The position numbers and the translations under genes were made by a program. From Burkholderiales bacterium (lineage in GTDB: Bacteria > Pseudomonadota > Gammaproteobacteria > Burkholderiales > Burkholderiaceae_C): a stretch of 17,286 bases of DNA. How positions within the stretch are numbered: the first letter of the stretch is position 1; each line of letters starts with the position of its first letter. The notes under the pieces were generated by a model. That model worked only from the letters and a program-made list of their open reading frames with translations, made no database searches and was not told where the DNA came from. The stretch is taken from positions 1-17,286 of the forward strand of contig JABMMR010000031.1 in assembly GCA_013205525.1 (NCBI GenBank), in the 5' to 3' direction. Shown one piece after another: positions 8,352 to 17,275 of this stretch.

Positions 8352-9554
8352 ATGTCACTGTTTTCCGCTGTCGAAATGGCACCCCGCGACCCGATTTTGG
8401 GTCTGAATGAACAGTTTGCGGCTGACAAATCCCCTCACAAAGTCAATCTAGGGGTAGGCGTTTATTTCAACGCAGAAGGGAAATTGCCTTTGCTCGAATG
8501 CGTGCTTTTGGCAGAAAAAGCCTTGATGGCCAAGCCAGCAGCCAGAGGTTATTTGCCGATTGATGGAATTGCTGCCTACGATGCAGCAGTCAAAAATTTG
8601 GTTTTTGGATCAGAGTCGCCGGCAGTCAAATCGGGATGTGTCGCAACCGTTCAAGCCATTGGTGGCACGGGTGGACTGAAAATTGGCGCTGATTTTTTAC
8701 ACAAACTTAATTCTCACGCCAAGGTCATGATCAGCGACCCCAGTTGGGAAAACCACAGAGCTTTGTTTTCTGCTGCGGGCTTTGAAGTTCAAACCTATGC
8801 CTACTACGATGCGCAAAAGCGTGGTGTTGACTTTGAAGGTCTCGTCTCCAGCCTCGAGGCTGCGAATGCGGGTACGGTGGTTGTTCTCCATGCTTGCTGC
8901 CACAACCCTACCGGATACGATTTGACGTCCGAGCAATGGGATAAAGTGATATTCACCATCAAAGCCAAACAATTGACCCCCTTTCTTGATATGGCCTACC
9001 AAGGCTTTGGCAATGGCATCACGGAGGACGGTGCTGTCATTCAAAAATGTGTGGATGCCCAAATTCATTTTCTTGTATCAACTTCATTTTCAAAGAGCTT
9101 TAGCCTTTATGGTGAGCGTGTAGGCGCTTTATCCGTCTATTGCGCAGACTCCGATGAAGCCGCAAGGGTGTTGTCTCAACTTAAAATAGTGATTCGTACG
9201 AATTACTCCACTCCGCCCACCCATGGTGGCGCAGTGGTGGCCGCTATCCTCAACGATAAAGAGCTACGCGCTTTATGGGAAAAGGAACTTGGAGAAATGC
9301 GCGTTCGCATCAAGTCAATGCGCCAAAGTTTGGTTGATGGCCTGAAATCTGCCGGCATCAGTCAAGACATGCAATTCATAACCAAGCAAATTGGCATGTT
9401 CAGCTACTCTGGTTTGAGCAAAGAGCAAATGATTCGATTGCGCACTGAGTTTGGGGTTTACGGTACAGATACAGGAAGAATGTGTGTTGCGGCTCTTAAC
9501 CTGCACAACCTGCCTTATGTCTGTCAAGCCATTGCCAGCGTGTTGGAAAACTGA
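8352..9554 (+). CDS. Aspartate/aromatic amino acid aminotransferase (class I PLP enzyme)
   Basis: This 400-residue fold-type I, subgroup I-alpha aminotransferase transfers amino groups between aspartate or aromatic amino acids and 2-oxoglutarate. Family residues visible are W132 stacking on the cofactor, N185 in HNPTG, D213 (LDMAYQG) with Y216, the PLP lysine K248 in SFSKSFSLYGERVG with R256, and a C-terminal GRMCVAALN with the carboxylate-binding arginine. An in-frame TTG at 8316 would add 12 residues, but the ATG at 8352 has AAGGA seven bases upstream and starts MSLFSAVEMAPRDPI, typical of AspC/TyrB. Which substrates it prefers (AspC or TyrB) cannot be told from sequence, so no symbol is given. 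Its stop overlaps the next gene (TGATG). Confidence 0.93.
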   Translation: MSLFSAVEMAPRDPILGLNEQFAADKSPHKVNLGVGVYFNAEGKLPLLECVLLAEKALMAKPAARGYLPIDGIAAYDAAVKNLVFGSESPAVKSGCVATVQAIGGTGGLKIGADFLHKLNSHAKVMISDPSWENHRALFSAAGFEVQTYAYYDAQKRGVDFEGLVSSLEAANAGTVVVLHACCHNPTGYDLTSEQWDKVIFTIKAKQLTPFLDMAYQGFGNGITEDGAVIQKCVDAQIHFLVSTSFSKSFSLYGERVGALSVYCADSDEAARVLSQLKIVIRTNYSTPPTHGGAVVAAILNDKELRALWEKELGEMRVRIKSMRQSLVDGLKSAGISQDMQFITKQIGMFSYSGLSKEQMIRLRTEFGVYGTDTGRMCVAALNLHNLPYVCQAIASVLEN

Positions 9555-10249
9555 TGCGTGCGCTTATTTTTGATGTGTTTGGAACGCTGGTTGACTGGCG
9601 AAGCTCCATCGCCCATCAAGCACAAGCGGCTTTATCTCCTCTAGGCCTTGAAACCGATTGGCCTGCTTTTGCAGACGCTTGGCGCAACGAATACCAACCG
9701 GCAATGCAAAGGGTGCGTACAGGACAACGCCCGTTTTGCAAGCTTGATGTTCTGCACCGCGACAACTTAGACATCGTGCTGTCGAGGTTGGGATGGGCGT
9801 CGGTTGATGAGGCGACACGCTCTCATTTAACTTTGGCTTGGCATCACTTAGACGCATGGCCAGAGGTCAACCAAGCTCTTTTGCGGCTAAGAAAAAAATA
9901 TCTTCTGGCGCCCTGCTCTAACGGCCATATTGCTTTGATGGTGAATCTGGCGCGGCACAACAACTGGCACTGGGATGCCATCACGGGTGCCGAAATTGCC
10001 AAAGATTACAAGCCGCAAGCGGTGGTTTACCAAAGCTCCGCAGAAGCACTTGGCTGTCTTTGGGAAGAAACGACCATGGTGGCCGCCCATTCGAGCGATC
10101 TGGCAGCGGCTAAAGAAGCTGGACTTCAAACGGCATTTATTGCCCGCCCAAATGAATGCGGGCCGGGCTTAGGGGAATCGAAAGCGTCTTCGCCGGTAGA
10201 CTTTGAAGCCTCAGACCTTCATCATCTGGCAGACCTCTTGGAATGTTAA
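9554..10249 (+). CDS. HAD-superfamily hydrolase, haloacid dehalogenase type II-like
   Basis: This 231-residue protein has the HAD Rossmann-fold motifs in order. Motif I is FDVFGTL with nucleophile D7 and T11, motif II S122 (PCSNGH), motif III K153 (AKDYKPQ), and motif IV D182 (AAHSSDLAAA). A helical cap covers about residues 16-95. The overall pattern and the start FDVFGTLVDW match the type II haloacid dehalogenase group. However, where true L-2-haloacid dehalogenases have S and N before the last Asp (SSNAWD), this one has AAHSSD, so dehalogenation is not established and a phosphatase role is equally possible. Its ATG overlaps the aminotransferase stop by one base, indicating coupled translation. 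The substrate is unknown. Confidence 0.85.
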   Translation: MRALIFDVFGTLVDWRSSIAHQAQAALSPLGLETDWPAFADAWRNEYQPAMQRVRTGQRPFCKLDVLHRDNLDIVLSRLGWASVDEATRSHLTLAWHHLDAWPEVNQALLRLRKKYLLAPCSNGHIALMVNLARHNNWHWDAITGAEIAKDYKPQAVVYQSSAEALGCLWEETTMVAAHSSDLAAAKEAGLQTAFIARPNECGPGLGESKASSPVDFEASDLHHLADLLEC

Positions 10250-10266
10250 GCAACTGCTGTTATATT
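10238..10266 (+). promoter_or_regulatory. Predicted sigma-70 promoter of phaZ
   Basis: TTGGAA at 10238-10243 and TATATT at 10261-10266 are separated by exactly 17 bases, a good match to the -35/-10 pattern. The -35 lies in the last codons of the upstream HAD gene. Transcription would start near 10273, giving a leader of about 28 bases before the phaZ ATG. Confidence 0.55.
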
Positions 10267-10275
10267 GCAGTGCAA
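10265..10275. promoter_or_regulatory. Palindrome TTGCA-G-TGCAA overlapping the phaZ -10, candidate operator
   Basis: A perfect five-base inverted repeat around a central G overlaps the last bases of the predicted phaZ -10 and the start of transcription, an ideal place for a repressor. A second pairing, CTGC (10254-10257) with GCAG (10267-10270), shares its right arm. TGC/GCA-rich sites are known for the PHA regulator PhaR; whether PhaR binds here is inference, and no phaR gene is in the window. Confidence 0.42.
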
Positions 10276-10300
10276 CAAATCTTGAAAAGGCTTGCCTGAC

Positions 10301-11605
10301 ATGCTTTACCAACTCTATGAAGCCCAACGGTCACTGATGGAACCATTTGCAGATTTTGCATTGGCCTCATCAAAAATGCTGGGCAATCCAGTGTCTCCCT
10401 TAGCCCAAAACCCACTGGTTCAACGCTTGTCGGCCTCGTACGACCTGATGTATCGCCTTGGCAAAGATTACCTTAAGCCTCAATTTGGCATTGCATCGAT
10501 TGACATTAACGGCTCGCAAGTTGCCGTTCGCGAAATGGTTGAAGTCGATAGGCCTTTTTGTGAATTAAGGTACTTCAAAACTTTTTGCGACAACGCAGCA
10601 ACGCTTGAAACGCTAGAAAAATTGCCCGCAGTGCTTGTTGTTGCCCCCTTGTCTGGGCACTACGCCACCTTGCTGCGTGACACCGTCAAAACCATGCTTC
10701 AAGGCCATAAGGTCTACATCACTGATTGGAAAAATGCCCGTTTGGTTCCTCTGTCTGAGGGGGAATTTCATCTTGATGATTACGTCAACTACATACAGAA
10801 CTTTATTCGACACATTCAAAAGACGCATGGACACTGTCATGTCATGAGTGTTTGTCAGCCAACCGTTCCGGTTTTGGCTGCCGTCTCTTTGATGGCCAGC
10901 AGAGGAGAACACTTACCCCTGACCATGACCATGATGGGCGGCCCTATCGATGCCACTAAATCGCCTACAGCGGTCAATAACTTGGCCATGAACAAAAGCT
11001 TCAGCTGGTTTGAAAATAATGTGATCTACCGAGTACCTGCCAACTTTCCAGGCGCGGGACGGCGGGTATACCCAGGATTTCTTCAGCACACGGGTTTTGT
11101 GGCTATGAACCCCGATCGGCATTTGAAAAGTCACTACGATTACTTTAAAGACCTTATCAAAGGGGATAATTCCCACGCGGATTCGCATCGTCAGTTTTAT
11201 GATGAGTACAACGCGGTTTTGGATATGGATGCCGATTACTATTTAGAGACCATTGCCACTGTTTTTCAAGACTTTAAATTGGTCAAAGGTACATGGGATG
11301 TGTTGTCGGAAAGTGGAGAAATCGAAAGAGTTCGACCCCAAGACATCAGCCAGTGTGCTTTGCTAACGGTTGAAGGTGAACTCGATGACATTTCAGGTTC
11401 AGGACAAACCAAGGCGGCCTTGAAACTGTGCTCTGGAGTTTCCAATGCTGACAAATCGCACTATGAAGTCAAAGGTGCAGGTCATTACGGTATTTTCAGT
11501 GGCAGAAGATGGCGCGAAATGGTCTACCCGCAGGTCAGTGATTTCATTCTCTCTCACCATGTTTCGACCAAGCCCAAACGTCGGGTGACCTCCACTGCCA
11601 AGTGA
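10301..11605 (+). CDS. phaZ: Intracellular polyhydroxybutyrate depolymerase
   Basis: This 434-residue protein mobilises native intracellular PHB/PHA granules by (thio)lytic cleavage of the polyester. It belongs to the Ralstonia eutropha PhaZ1-type alpha/beta-hydrolase family, recognised from the N-terminus MLYQLYEAQRS and the segment YRLGKDYLKP. Instead of a lipase-box serine, the nucleophile is a cysteine: C185 in VMSVCQPTVP. The acid is D362 or D363 (VEGELDDIS) and the histidine H395 (GAGHYGIFSG). No signal peptide is visible, as expected for the cytosolic enzyme. A TTG nine bases upstream is in frame, but the ATG at 10301 has AAAAGG at proper spacing and matches the family start. It has its own predicted promoter with a palindrome. 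The stop overlaps the next gene by GTGA. Confidence 0.93.
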   Translation: MLYQLYEAQRSLMEPFADFALASSKMLGNPVSPLAQNPLVQRLSASYDLMYRLGKDYLKPQFGIASIDINGSQVAVREMVEVDRPFCELRYFKTFCDNAATLETLEKLPAVLVVAPLSGHYATLLRDTVKTMLQGHKVYITDWKNARLVPLSEGEFHLDDYVNYIQNFIRHIQKTHGHCHVMSVCQPTVPVLAAVSLMASRGEHLPLTMTMMGGPIDATKSPTAVNNLAMNKSFSWFENNVIYRVPANFPGAGRRVYPGFLQHTGFVAMNPDRHLKSHYDYFKDLIKGDNSHADSHRQFYDEYNAVLDMDADYYLETIATVFQDFKLVKGTWDVLSESGEIERVRPQDISQCALLTVEGELDDISGSGQTKAALKLCSGVSNADKSHYEVKGAGHYGIFSGRRWREMVYPQVSDFILSHHVSTKPKRRVTSTAK

Positions 11606-12192
11606 ATCTCAGCCATCAAATTCTGGCCATACTGCCTCAAACCCAATGCACCCGTTGTGGGTTTCCGGATTGTGCAGCCTATGCACAGGCTATAGCCCTT
11701 AATCAGGCAGACATTAATCAGTGCCCGCCTGGCGGGCAAGAAGGTATCAAGCGGATTGCAGCCTTAACCGGACGACCTGAAGCCGCATTAAACCCACTGA
11801 ATGGAGCAGAAGCACCCCGAAGCCTCGCTTGGATTGATGAAGCTTGGTGTATTGGTTGCACGCTTTGCATCGCAGCGTGCCCCACTGACGCCATCATCGG
11901 CAGCAACAAACAAATGCATACGATTATTGAAAATGCATGTACTGGATGCGAACTCTGCTTACCCGTTTGTCCTGTAGATTGCATACTCTTAGAGAACGTC
12001 AGTGAAAACCACACGGGATGGCAAGCTTGGTCACAAGAGCTGGCAGATCAAGCAAGTGAGCGTTACAAAAAAAAGCAAATGAGGATGGCGCCGCCCCATC
12101 AAGCAGATCCAAGAAATGAAATTTCATCAGCAGCTAAACAATCAGCTGTCAAAGCCGCTCTGGCTAAAGCGAAGACGCTGACAAAGCGTTAA
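11602..12192 (+). CDS. RnfB/RsxB-like soluble ferredoxin (Fe-S domain plus two [4Fe-4S] clusters)
   Basis: This 196-residue protein carries three Fe-S modules. The N-terminal one is the RnfB-type domain with C16, C19, C24 and C41 ([14 protein letters not shown] ... QCPPGG). A bacterial 2[4Fe-4S] ferredoxin domain follows with [12 protein letters not shown] (C83, C86, C89, C93) and [12 protein letters not shown] (C113, C116, C119, C123). It lacks the N-terminal membrane anchor of true RnfB/RsxB, and no other Rnf subunit is in the window, so it is probably a soluble electron carrier. The C-terminal 40 residues are rich in lysine and alanine. The GTG start overlaps the phaZ stop (GTGA), so translation should be coupled to phaZ. 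The last 29 bases overlap the end of the convergent VOC gene. The redox partner is unknown. Confidence 0.85.
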   Translation: MNLSHQILAILPQTQCTRCGFPDCAAYAQAIALNQADINQCPPGGQEGIKRIAALTGRPEAALNPLNGAEAPRSLAWIDEAWCIGCTLCIAACPTDAIIGSNKQMHTIIENACTGCELCLPVCPVDCILLENVSENHTGWQAWSQELADQASERYKKKQMRMAPPHQADPRNEISSAAKQSAVKAALAKAKTLTKR

Positions 12193-12646
12193 ATGCTTTG
12201 ATAACCTCAACTGGTGCCTGCACTAACTCAATCAAGACGCCTTCACCACTGTAGGGAAAATCTTCATTTCCTTTGGGGTGAACGAAGCAAATATCAAAGC
12301 CCGCAGCACCTATACGGATTCCGCCTGGTGCAAATCGCAATCCCTTTGATGTGAGCCAATCGACAGCAGCAGACAAATCATCGATCCATAAACCGATGTG
12401 GTTAAGCGGTGTAGTGTGAACAGCCGGTTTTTTGTTGATGTCCAACGGTTGCATAAGATCAACTTCAACTTTAAAGGGGCCATGGCCGATAGCGCAAATA
12501 TCTTCGTCAACATTTTCTTTTTCAGATAAAAAATGTCCGGTTAACTCAAGCCCAAACAGATCAATCCATAAATGCTTCAACAAAGATTTATCGACAGCGC
12601 CAATCGCAATTTGTTGAATACCCAAAACTTTAAACGGACGACTCAC
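12164..12646 (-). CDS. VOC-family protein, candidate methylmalonyl-CoA epimerase
   Basis: This 160-residue protein has two beta-alpha-beta-beta-beta modules of the vicinal oxygen chelate fold. It sits at the end of a pccB-pccA operon with meaB upstream, which suggests epimerisation of (S)- to (R)-methylmalonyl-CoA. By my manual alignment the four metal-ligand positions are Q12 (IQQIAIG), D63 (VDLMQP), H83 (LNHIGLW) and E140 (VLIELVQ). Well-studied epimerases have His at the first and Gln or Glu at the second position, so the set is unusual, though Gln in the first position occurs in human glyoxalase I. The start is GTG, overlapping the pccA stop as GTGA. Another VOC activity, for example a glyoxalase-like lyase, remains possible. 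The stop region overlaps the ferredoxin gene. Confidence 0.72.
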   Translation of the reverse strand: MSRPFKVLGIQQIAIGAVDKSLLKHLWIDLFGLELTGHFLSEKENVDEDICAIGHGPFKVEVDLMQPLDINKKPAVHTTPLNHIGLWIDDLSAAVDWLTSKGLRFAPGGIRIGAAGFDICFVHPKGNEDFPYSGEGVLIELVQAPVEVIKAFNALSASSL

Positions 12647-14688
12647 ACAAACTCCACAATCACTTGATCTACCGACAAGGAGTCACCTTTAGAAGCCTCG
12701 ATGGACTTGACCACCCCGTCCTGAGAGGCAAACAACACATTCTCCATCTTCATGGCTTCAATCACAGCAACCCGCTCTCCAGCCTGAACTTTTTGTCCAA
12801 GCGAAACAGCCACTTCCACAAGAAGTCCCGGCATCGGTGACAACACAAAACGAGACATATCAGCGGGAGGCTTGAACGGCATGAGCCGATACAGATCAGC
12901 CATGCGAGGAGAAATGACCAAAGCTTCGACACGTAGACCATGGTGTTGAATTTGTAAAACCAAAGGATTTTTTAAAGAACCTCGTTCTACTTGGGCAACA
13001 AAATATTGTCCATTGACAGTACCTTCGATGGCTATGTCGTTTAAGCGAGAGTGGCTTTCAATGGCATAGTTTTTATCATTCACTTTGATAACCGCTGTGC
13101 TTCTTCCACCAACGTCATCGACCTCCACTTGGGTATATCCATGATTTCCCACCGCGTCTAAAGAAATGACGGTGTAAGTCTGGCCCACTTTCACGTCGTA
13201 GCCAGGCAATTGCCCACTCAATGATGCAGCACGTTCTCGAGATTTACGTCTGACAAAAGCAGCCAGCGCAATCAAAAAATCAGCATCCGAATGGGAAACA
13301 TCATCGGTATCGAAACCTTTGCCAAAATGTTCAGCAATAAAGCCCGTATTGAACTGACCCGCAACAAAGTCTGGGTGTGCAAGCAATGCAGACTGAAAAG
13401 GAATATTGGAATTGATTCCGCGAATAACAAATGCATTGAGTGCATTGCGCATTTTTGCAATCGCATCATTTCGATCTCGCCCGTGAACAATTAATTTGGC
13501 AATCATCGAGTCGTAGTGCATGGGAATTTCCCCACCCTCTTGAACACCGGTATCAACGCGCACACCGTATAAATGGTCTGTATCGGCTTGAAACATGGTG
13601 ACGGGAGGCGCTTGAAAACGTGTCAGACGACCGGTAGACGGTAGGAAGTTTCGGAAGGGGTCTTCGGCATTGATTCGACATTCAATAGCCCAACCGTCTC
13701 GCCGAATATCACTTTGAGTGAATGGTAATTTCTCGCCAGCAGCAACACGAATCATCCACTCAACCAAATCTATACCTGTGATGCATTCAGTGACTGGGTG
13801 CTCAACCTGCAATCGGGTGTTCATTTCTAGAAAATAGAAACTTTGATCTTTACCAACAACAAATTCAACCGTACCTGCGCTCTGATATTTCACAGCCTTG
13901 GCAAGGGCCACAGCCTGCTCCCCCATCGCTTGGCGTGTCTCATCACTGATAAAAGGAGAAGGTGCTTCTTCAATCACTTTTTGGTGACGCCGTTGAATTG
14001 AACATTCACGCTCATTGAGGAACAGCACATTTCCGTGCGCGTCCCCTAGCAATTGAATTTCAATATGCCTAGGTTCTTCAACAAATTTTTCAATGAATAC
14101 CCGATCATCCCCAAAGCTGTTTCGCGCCTCGTTACGACAAGATGCAAAGCCTTCACTGGCCTCCTTGTCACTGTAGGCGACACGCAAGCCCTTGCCACCA
14201 CCTCCTGCGCTGGCCTTGATCATGACGGGGTATCCAATGCTGTTGGCAATCTCCACAGCTTTGTCTGCAGTTTCAATGGCCTCATTCACGCCGGGGATGG
14301 TGTTGACATTGGCTAAGGCAGCTAACTTTTTAGAGGCGATTTTGTCGCCCATAGAAGCAATAGCTTCATGCTTAGGACCAATAAAAACAATACCGTTTTC
14401 TTCGCAAACTCTTGCAAAATTTTCGTTTTCACTCAAAAAACCGTAGCCTGGATGAATGGCTTGAGCGCCAAATTGCTTGGCGGCGGAAATAATGACATCC
14501 CCCAACAGATAGCTGTCGCGGCTTGCTGCAGGGCCAATACGAACAGCCTCATCAGCCAAAGCAACATGACGTGCATTTTTATCTGCGTCAGAATAAACGG
14601 CAACCGTTGCTATACCCATTCGCTTGGCAGTCGCAATCACGCGGCAGGCAATTTCACCTCGGTTGGCAATCAAAATTTTGGTAAACAT
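12643..14688 (-). CDS. pccA: Propionyl-CoA carboxylase, biotin-containing alpha subunit
   Basis: This 681-residue subunit carboxylates its own biotin with ATP and bicarbonate; PccB then transfers the carboxyl group to propionyl-CoA, giving (S)-methylmalonyl-CoA. Domains in order: biotin carboxylase (about 1-450) starting [13 protein letters not shown], with the ATP-grasp glycine loop GGGGKG (162-167), the [11 protein letters not shown] segment and [14 protein letters not shown]; a middle BT-type linker domain that bridges to the beta subunit (about 490-600); and a C-terminal biotinyl domain with AMKM, biotinylated K647, 35 residues from the end. The BT linker and length separate it from plain AccC. 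The ATG lies 17 bases after pccB with AGGA upstream, and its stop overlaps the VOC start. Confidence 0.93.
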   Translation of the reverse strand: MFTKILIANRGEIACRVIATAKRMGIATVAVYSDADKNARHVALADEAVRIGPAASRDSYLLGDVIISAAKQFGAQAIHPGYGFLSENENFARVCEENGIVFIGPKHEAIASMGDKIASKKLAALANVNTIPGVNEAIETADKAVEIANSIGYPVMIKASAGGGGKGLRVAYSDKEASEGFASCRNEARNSFGDDRVFIEKFVEEPRHIEIQLLGDAHGNVLFLNERECSIQRRHQKVIEEAPSPFISDETRQAMGEQAVALAKAVKYQSAGTVEFVVGKDQSFYFLEMNTRLQVEHPVTECITGIDLVEWMIRVAAGEKLPFTQSDIRRDGWAIECRINAEDPFRNFLPSTGRLTRFQAPPVTMFQADTDHLYGVRVDTGVQEGGEIPMHYDSMIAKLIVHGRDRNDAIAKMRNALNAFVIRGINSNIPFQSALLAHPDFVAGQFNTGFIAEHFGKGFDTDDVSHSDADFLIALAAFVRRKSRERAASLSGQLPGYDVKVGQTYTVISLDAVGNHGYTQVEVDDVGGRSTAVIKVNDKNYAIESHSRLNDIAIEGTVNGQYFVAQVERGSLKNPLVLQIQHHGLRVEALVISPRMADLYRLMPFKPPADMSRFVLSPMPGLLVEVAVSLGQKVQAGERVAVIEAMKMENVLFASQDGVVKSIEASKGDSLSVDQVIVEFV

Positions 14689-14705
14689 GGACTTGTCCTA
14701 ACTCA

Positions 14706-16238
14706 TTAAAGAGGAATGTTGCCGTGCTTGCGCCACGGGTTTTCTATTTTTTTATCTTTCAACATTACCAAAGAACGACAAACGCGCTTGCGCGTTTCGC
14801 TAGGAAGAATGACATCATCTATAAAGCCACGGGCCCCTGCCACAAAAGGATTGGCAAACCGCGCCTTGTATTCCGCCTCCTTTGCTGCCAGCTTTTCAGG
14901 ATTGCCTTTGTCATCGCGAAAGATAATTTCCACAGCCCCTTTTGCCCCCATGACAGCAATTTCCGCATGCGGCCAAGCAAAATTAACATCGCCGCGCAAA
15001 TGTTTGGAGGACATCACGTCATAAGCGCCGCCATACGCTTTACGCGTGATGACGGTAATTTTGGCCACAGTGCATTCTGCATAGGCATACAAAAGTTTTG
15101 CCCCGTGCTTGATGATTCCGCCAAACTCTTGACTGGTGCCGGGCATGAAACCTGGCACATCGACAAAAGTGATGACGGGAATATTGAATGCATCACAAAA
15201 CCGAACAAACCGTGCGGCTTTGATACTGCTTTTAATATCCAAACACCCCGCCAGAACCAAAGGTTGGTTTGCAACAATACCCACCGTCTGCCCACCCATT
15301 CTTGCAAAACCAATCAAAATGTTTTTTGCATAGTCCGGTTGCAATTCAAAAAAATCACCATCATCCACTGTCTTGAGAATGAGCTCCTTCATGTCATAGG
15401 GGGTGTTGGGGTTATCTGGTACCAAGCTGTCTAGGCTGAGATCGATTCTTTCCGTGGGGTCACCGCTGGGGCGCACAGGTGGCTTTTCTCGATTATTCAA
15501 AGGCAAGTAGTTGTACAAACGTCTAAGCATGAGCAAGGCCTCGACGTCATTATTGAAAGCCATATCGGCCACGCCACTTTTGGTAGTGTGGGTGGTAGCA
15601 CCCCCTAGCTCTTCAGCACTCACCTCTTCATGGGTCACTGTTTTCACCACTTCAGGGCCCGTCACGAACATGTAAGAACTGTCTTTGACCATAAAAATAA
15701 AGTCAGTCAGTGCAGGTGAATAAACTGCCCCACCTGCGGAGGGTCCCATGATCATGCTGATTTGTGGAATAACACCACTGGCCATGACATTTCGCTGAAA
15801 CACTTCTGCATAACCACCTAACGAGGCTACACCTTCTTGAATTCTTGCGCCTCCTGAGTCATTCAAGCCGATCACAGGCGCACCCACTTTTAATGCTTGA
15901 TCCATGATCTTGCAAATTTTTTCAGCATGGGACTCGGACAATGCCCCGCCATAAACCGTGAAATCTTGACTGAATACAAAGACCAAGCGACCATTGATCA
16001 TGCCGTAGCCAGTGACAACACCATCACCTGGAATTTTGTTGTTCTCCATGCCGAAGTCCACGCAGCGATGTTCAACAAACATATCCCATTCTTCAAAGGT
16101 GCCTTCATCTAAAAGAATTTCCAGCCGCTCACGAGCAGTTAATTTGCCTTTGGCGTGCTGGGCAGCAATTCTTTTTTCGCCGCCGCCCAATCGAGCTGCT
16201 GCTCGTTTTTCTTCAAGTTGGTGAATGATTTCTAGCAT
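14706..16238 (-). CDS. pccB: Propionyl-CoA carboxylase, beta (carboxyltransferase) subunit
   Basis: This 510-residue crotonase-fold carboxyltransferase moves CO2 from biotin to propionyl-CoA. The N-terminal half holds the acyl-CoA site ([15 protein letters not shown], then the oxyanion-forming [14 protein letters not shown]), and the C-terminal half holds the biotin site ([22 protein letters not shown]). The residue that in Streptomyces PccB favours propionyl over acetyl-CoA is Asp (GGAYDVM); here it is D407 in the same GGAYDVM context, supporting propionyl specificity. AAAGG lies seven bases before the ATG. It follows meaB by 38 bases and precedes pccA by 17, so the three are one operon. Length and motifs are normal. 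Confidence 0.95.
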   Translation of the reverse strand: MLEIIHQLEEKRAAARLGGGEKRIAAQHAKGKLTARERLEILLDEGTFEEWDMFVEHRCVDFGMENNKIPGDGVVTGYGMINGRLVFVFSQDFTVYGGALSESHAEKICKIMDQALKVGAPVIGLNDSGGARIQEGVASLGGYAEVFQRNVMASGVIPQISMIMGPSAGGAVYSPALTDFIFMVKDSSYMFVTGPEVVKTVTHEEVSAEELGGATTHTTKSGVADMAFNNDVEALLMLRRLYNYLPLNNREKPPVRPSGDPTERIDLSLDSLVPDNPNTPYDMKELILKTVDDGDFFELQPDYAKNILIGFARMGGQTVGIVANQPLVLAGCLDIKSSIKAARFVRFCDAFNIPVITFVDVPGFMPGTSQEFGGIIKHGAKLLYAYAECTVAKITVITRKAYGGAYDVMSSKHLRGDVNFAWPHAEIAVMGAKGAVEIIFRDDKGNPEKLAAKEAEYKARFANPFVAGARGFIDDVILPSETRKRVCRSLVMLKDKKIENPWRKHGNIPL

Positions 16239-16276
16239 AAATCTACCTTTAGAAAATTAAGAATCAGGTCGCATTA

Positions 16277-17275
16277 TCAAGACCACAGTGCAAGTATTTG
16301 CCGCGCGGCAGTAGATGCCGCCAGACGACCTTCAAGTACATCTTTCTCAAGCACAGGCAAGTGCGAAGCAACTTGAGGATTTTGATTAAAAGCCCTGTTT
16401 AAACCACTTGCAATTAACTCCTGCATCCATTTCAACGCCTGAGTTCTGCGGCGATTTTGCCATTCACCATTTGCAGATTGAATGGACTTAAAGTTAGAAA
16501 TTTCATCCCAAAAATCAGCAAGTTTCAAACCAGATAAAGCAGATATGCGAAGCACCTTGGGATGCCAACTTGTTTGAACATCCATCGAATGCGCTTGCCC
16601 GCCATTCAAGTTCAGTGCACTGTTGATAAATGCTTGGGCTTGTGCAGCGGCATTTTCATCCAAATCAGATTTATTGATCAAAACCAAATCAGCAATTTCC
16701 ATCACGCCTTTTTTAATGGCTTGTAAATCATCCCCGGCATTGGGAAGTTGCATCAATACAAAGATATCGGTCATGCCAGCAACTGTGGCTTCACTTTGAC
16801 CTACGCCCACGGTTTCAACAATGACGATGTCATAGCCAGCCGCTTCACAAACAAGAATACATTCGCGGGTTTTTTCTGCAACGCCACCCAGATTTCCACT
16901 GCTGGGACTTGGGCGAATAAATGCAGAAGCATTAACTGACAACATTTCCATTCGAGTTTTGTCTCCTAAGATGGAGCCGCCAGACACGCTTGAAGATGGG
17001 TCTACTGCCAACACAGCAACTTTATGTCCTCGCGCAATTAACCATAAACCTAAATTTTCAATGAGCGTAGATTTACCCACACCTGGAACGCCGCTCAAAC
17101 CAATGCGCATCGACTTGCCCGTATGCGGCAACAAGGCTGTGAGCAAATCATCAGCTTGTTCGCGGTGATCCTGGCGAGTCGATTCAATCAAAGTAATGGC
17201 TTTAGCCATTGCGCGCCTTTGAGATAAGGCGTCCCCATGAAGCAAAGCATCCAATGAAAGTGTGGTGCTACTCAT
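16277..17275 (-). CDS. meaB: MeaB/ArgK-family GTPase, methylmalonyl-CoA mutase chaperone
   Basis: This 332-residue G3E-family GTPase guards B12 loading and prevents inactivation of methylmalonyl-CoA mutase. Walker A is GLSGVPGVGKST with K68, followed by VLAVDPSSSVSGGSILGDKTRM (the base-recognition and switch region), the ETVGVGQSE switch, and NKSD for guanine specificity. The C-terminal helices form the dimerisation arm. ArgK is an older name for the same family and does not imply arginine transport. The ATG at 17275 begins MSSTTLSLDALLHGD. In another frame TTC-AAG-TCA-TCA-TGA ends inside this start codon region, so an upstream gene, plausibly the mutase, overlaps by ATGA. It is the first complete gene of the propionate operon in view. 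Confidence 0.93.
   Translation of the reverse strand: MSSTTLSLDALLHGDALSQRRAMAKAITLIESTRQDHREQADDLLTALLPHTGKSMRIGLSGVPGVGKSTLIENLGLWLIARGHKVAVLAVDPSSSVSGGSILGDKTRMEMLSVNASAFIRPSPSSGNLGGVAEKTRECILVCEAAGYDIVIVETVGVGQSEATVAGMTDIFVLMQLPNAGDDLQAIKKGVMEIADLVLINKSDLDENAAAQAQAFINSALNLNGGQAHSMDVQTSWHPKVLRISALSGLKLADFWDEISNFKSIQSANGEWQNRRRTQALKWMQELIASGLNRAFNQNPQVASHLPVLEKDVLEGRLAASTAARQILALWS

Noticed and set aside
9554..10249. Calling the HAD protein a true L-2-haloacid dehalogenase
   Set aside because: The Ser and Asn before the last catalytic Asp are replaced (AAHSSD), so only the family name is justified.
12183..12199. AAAGC/GCTTT hairpin at the convergent gene ends as a terminator
   Set aside because: The stem is five base pairs with no T-run on either strand, so I do not call a terminator.
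14724..15434. 236-codon open frame on the plus strand, antisense to pccB
   Set aside because: It lies wholly inside the well-supported pccB gene, its translation has no recognisable domain, and it lacks a convincing ribosome site; it is a shadow frame.
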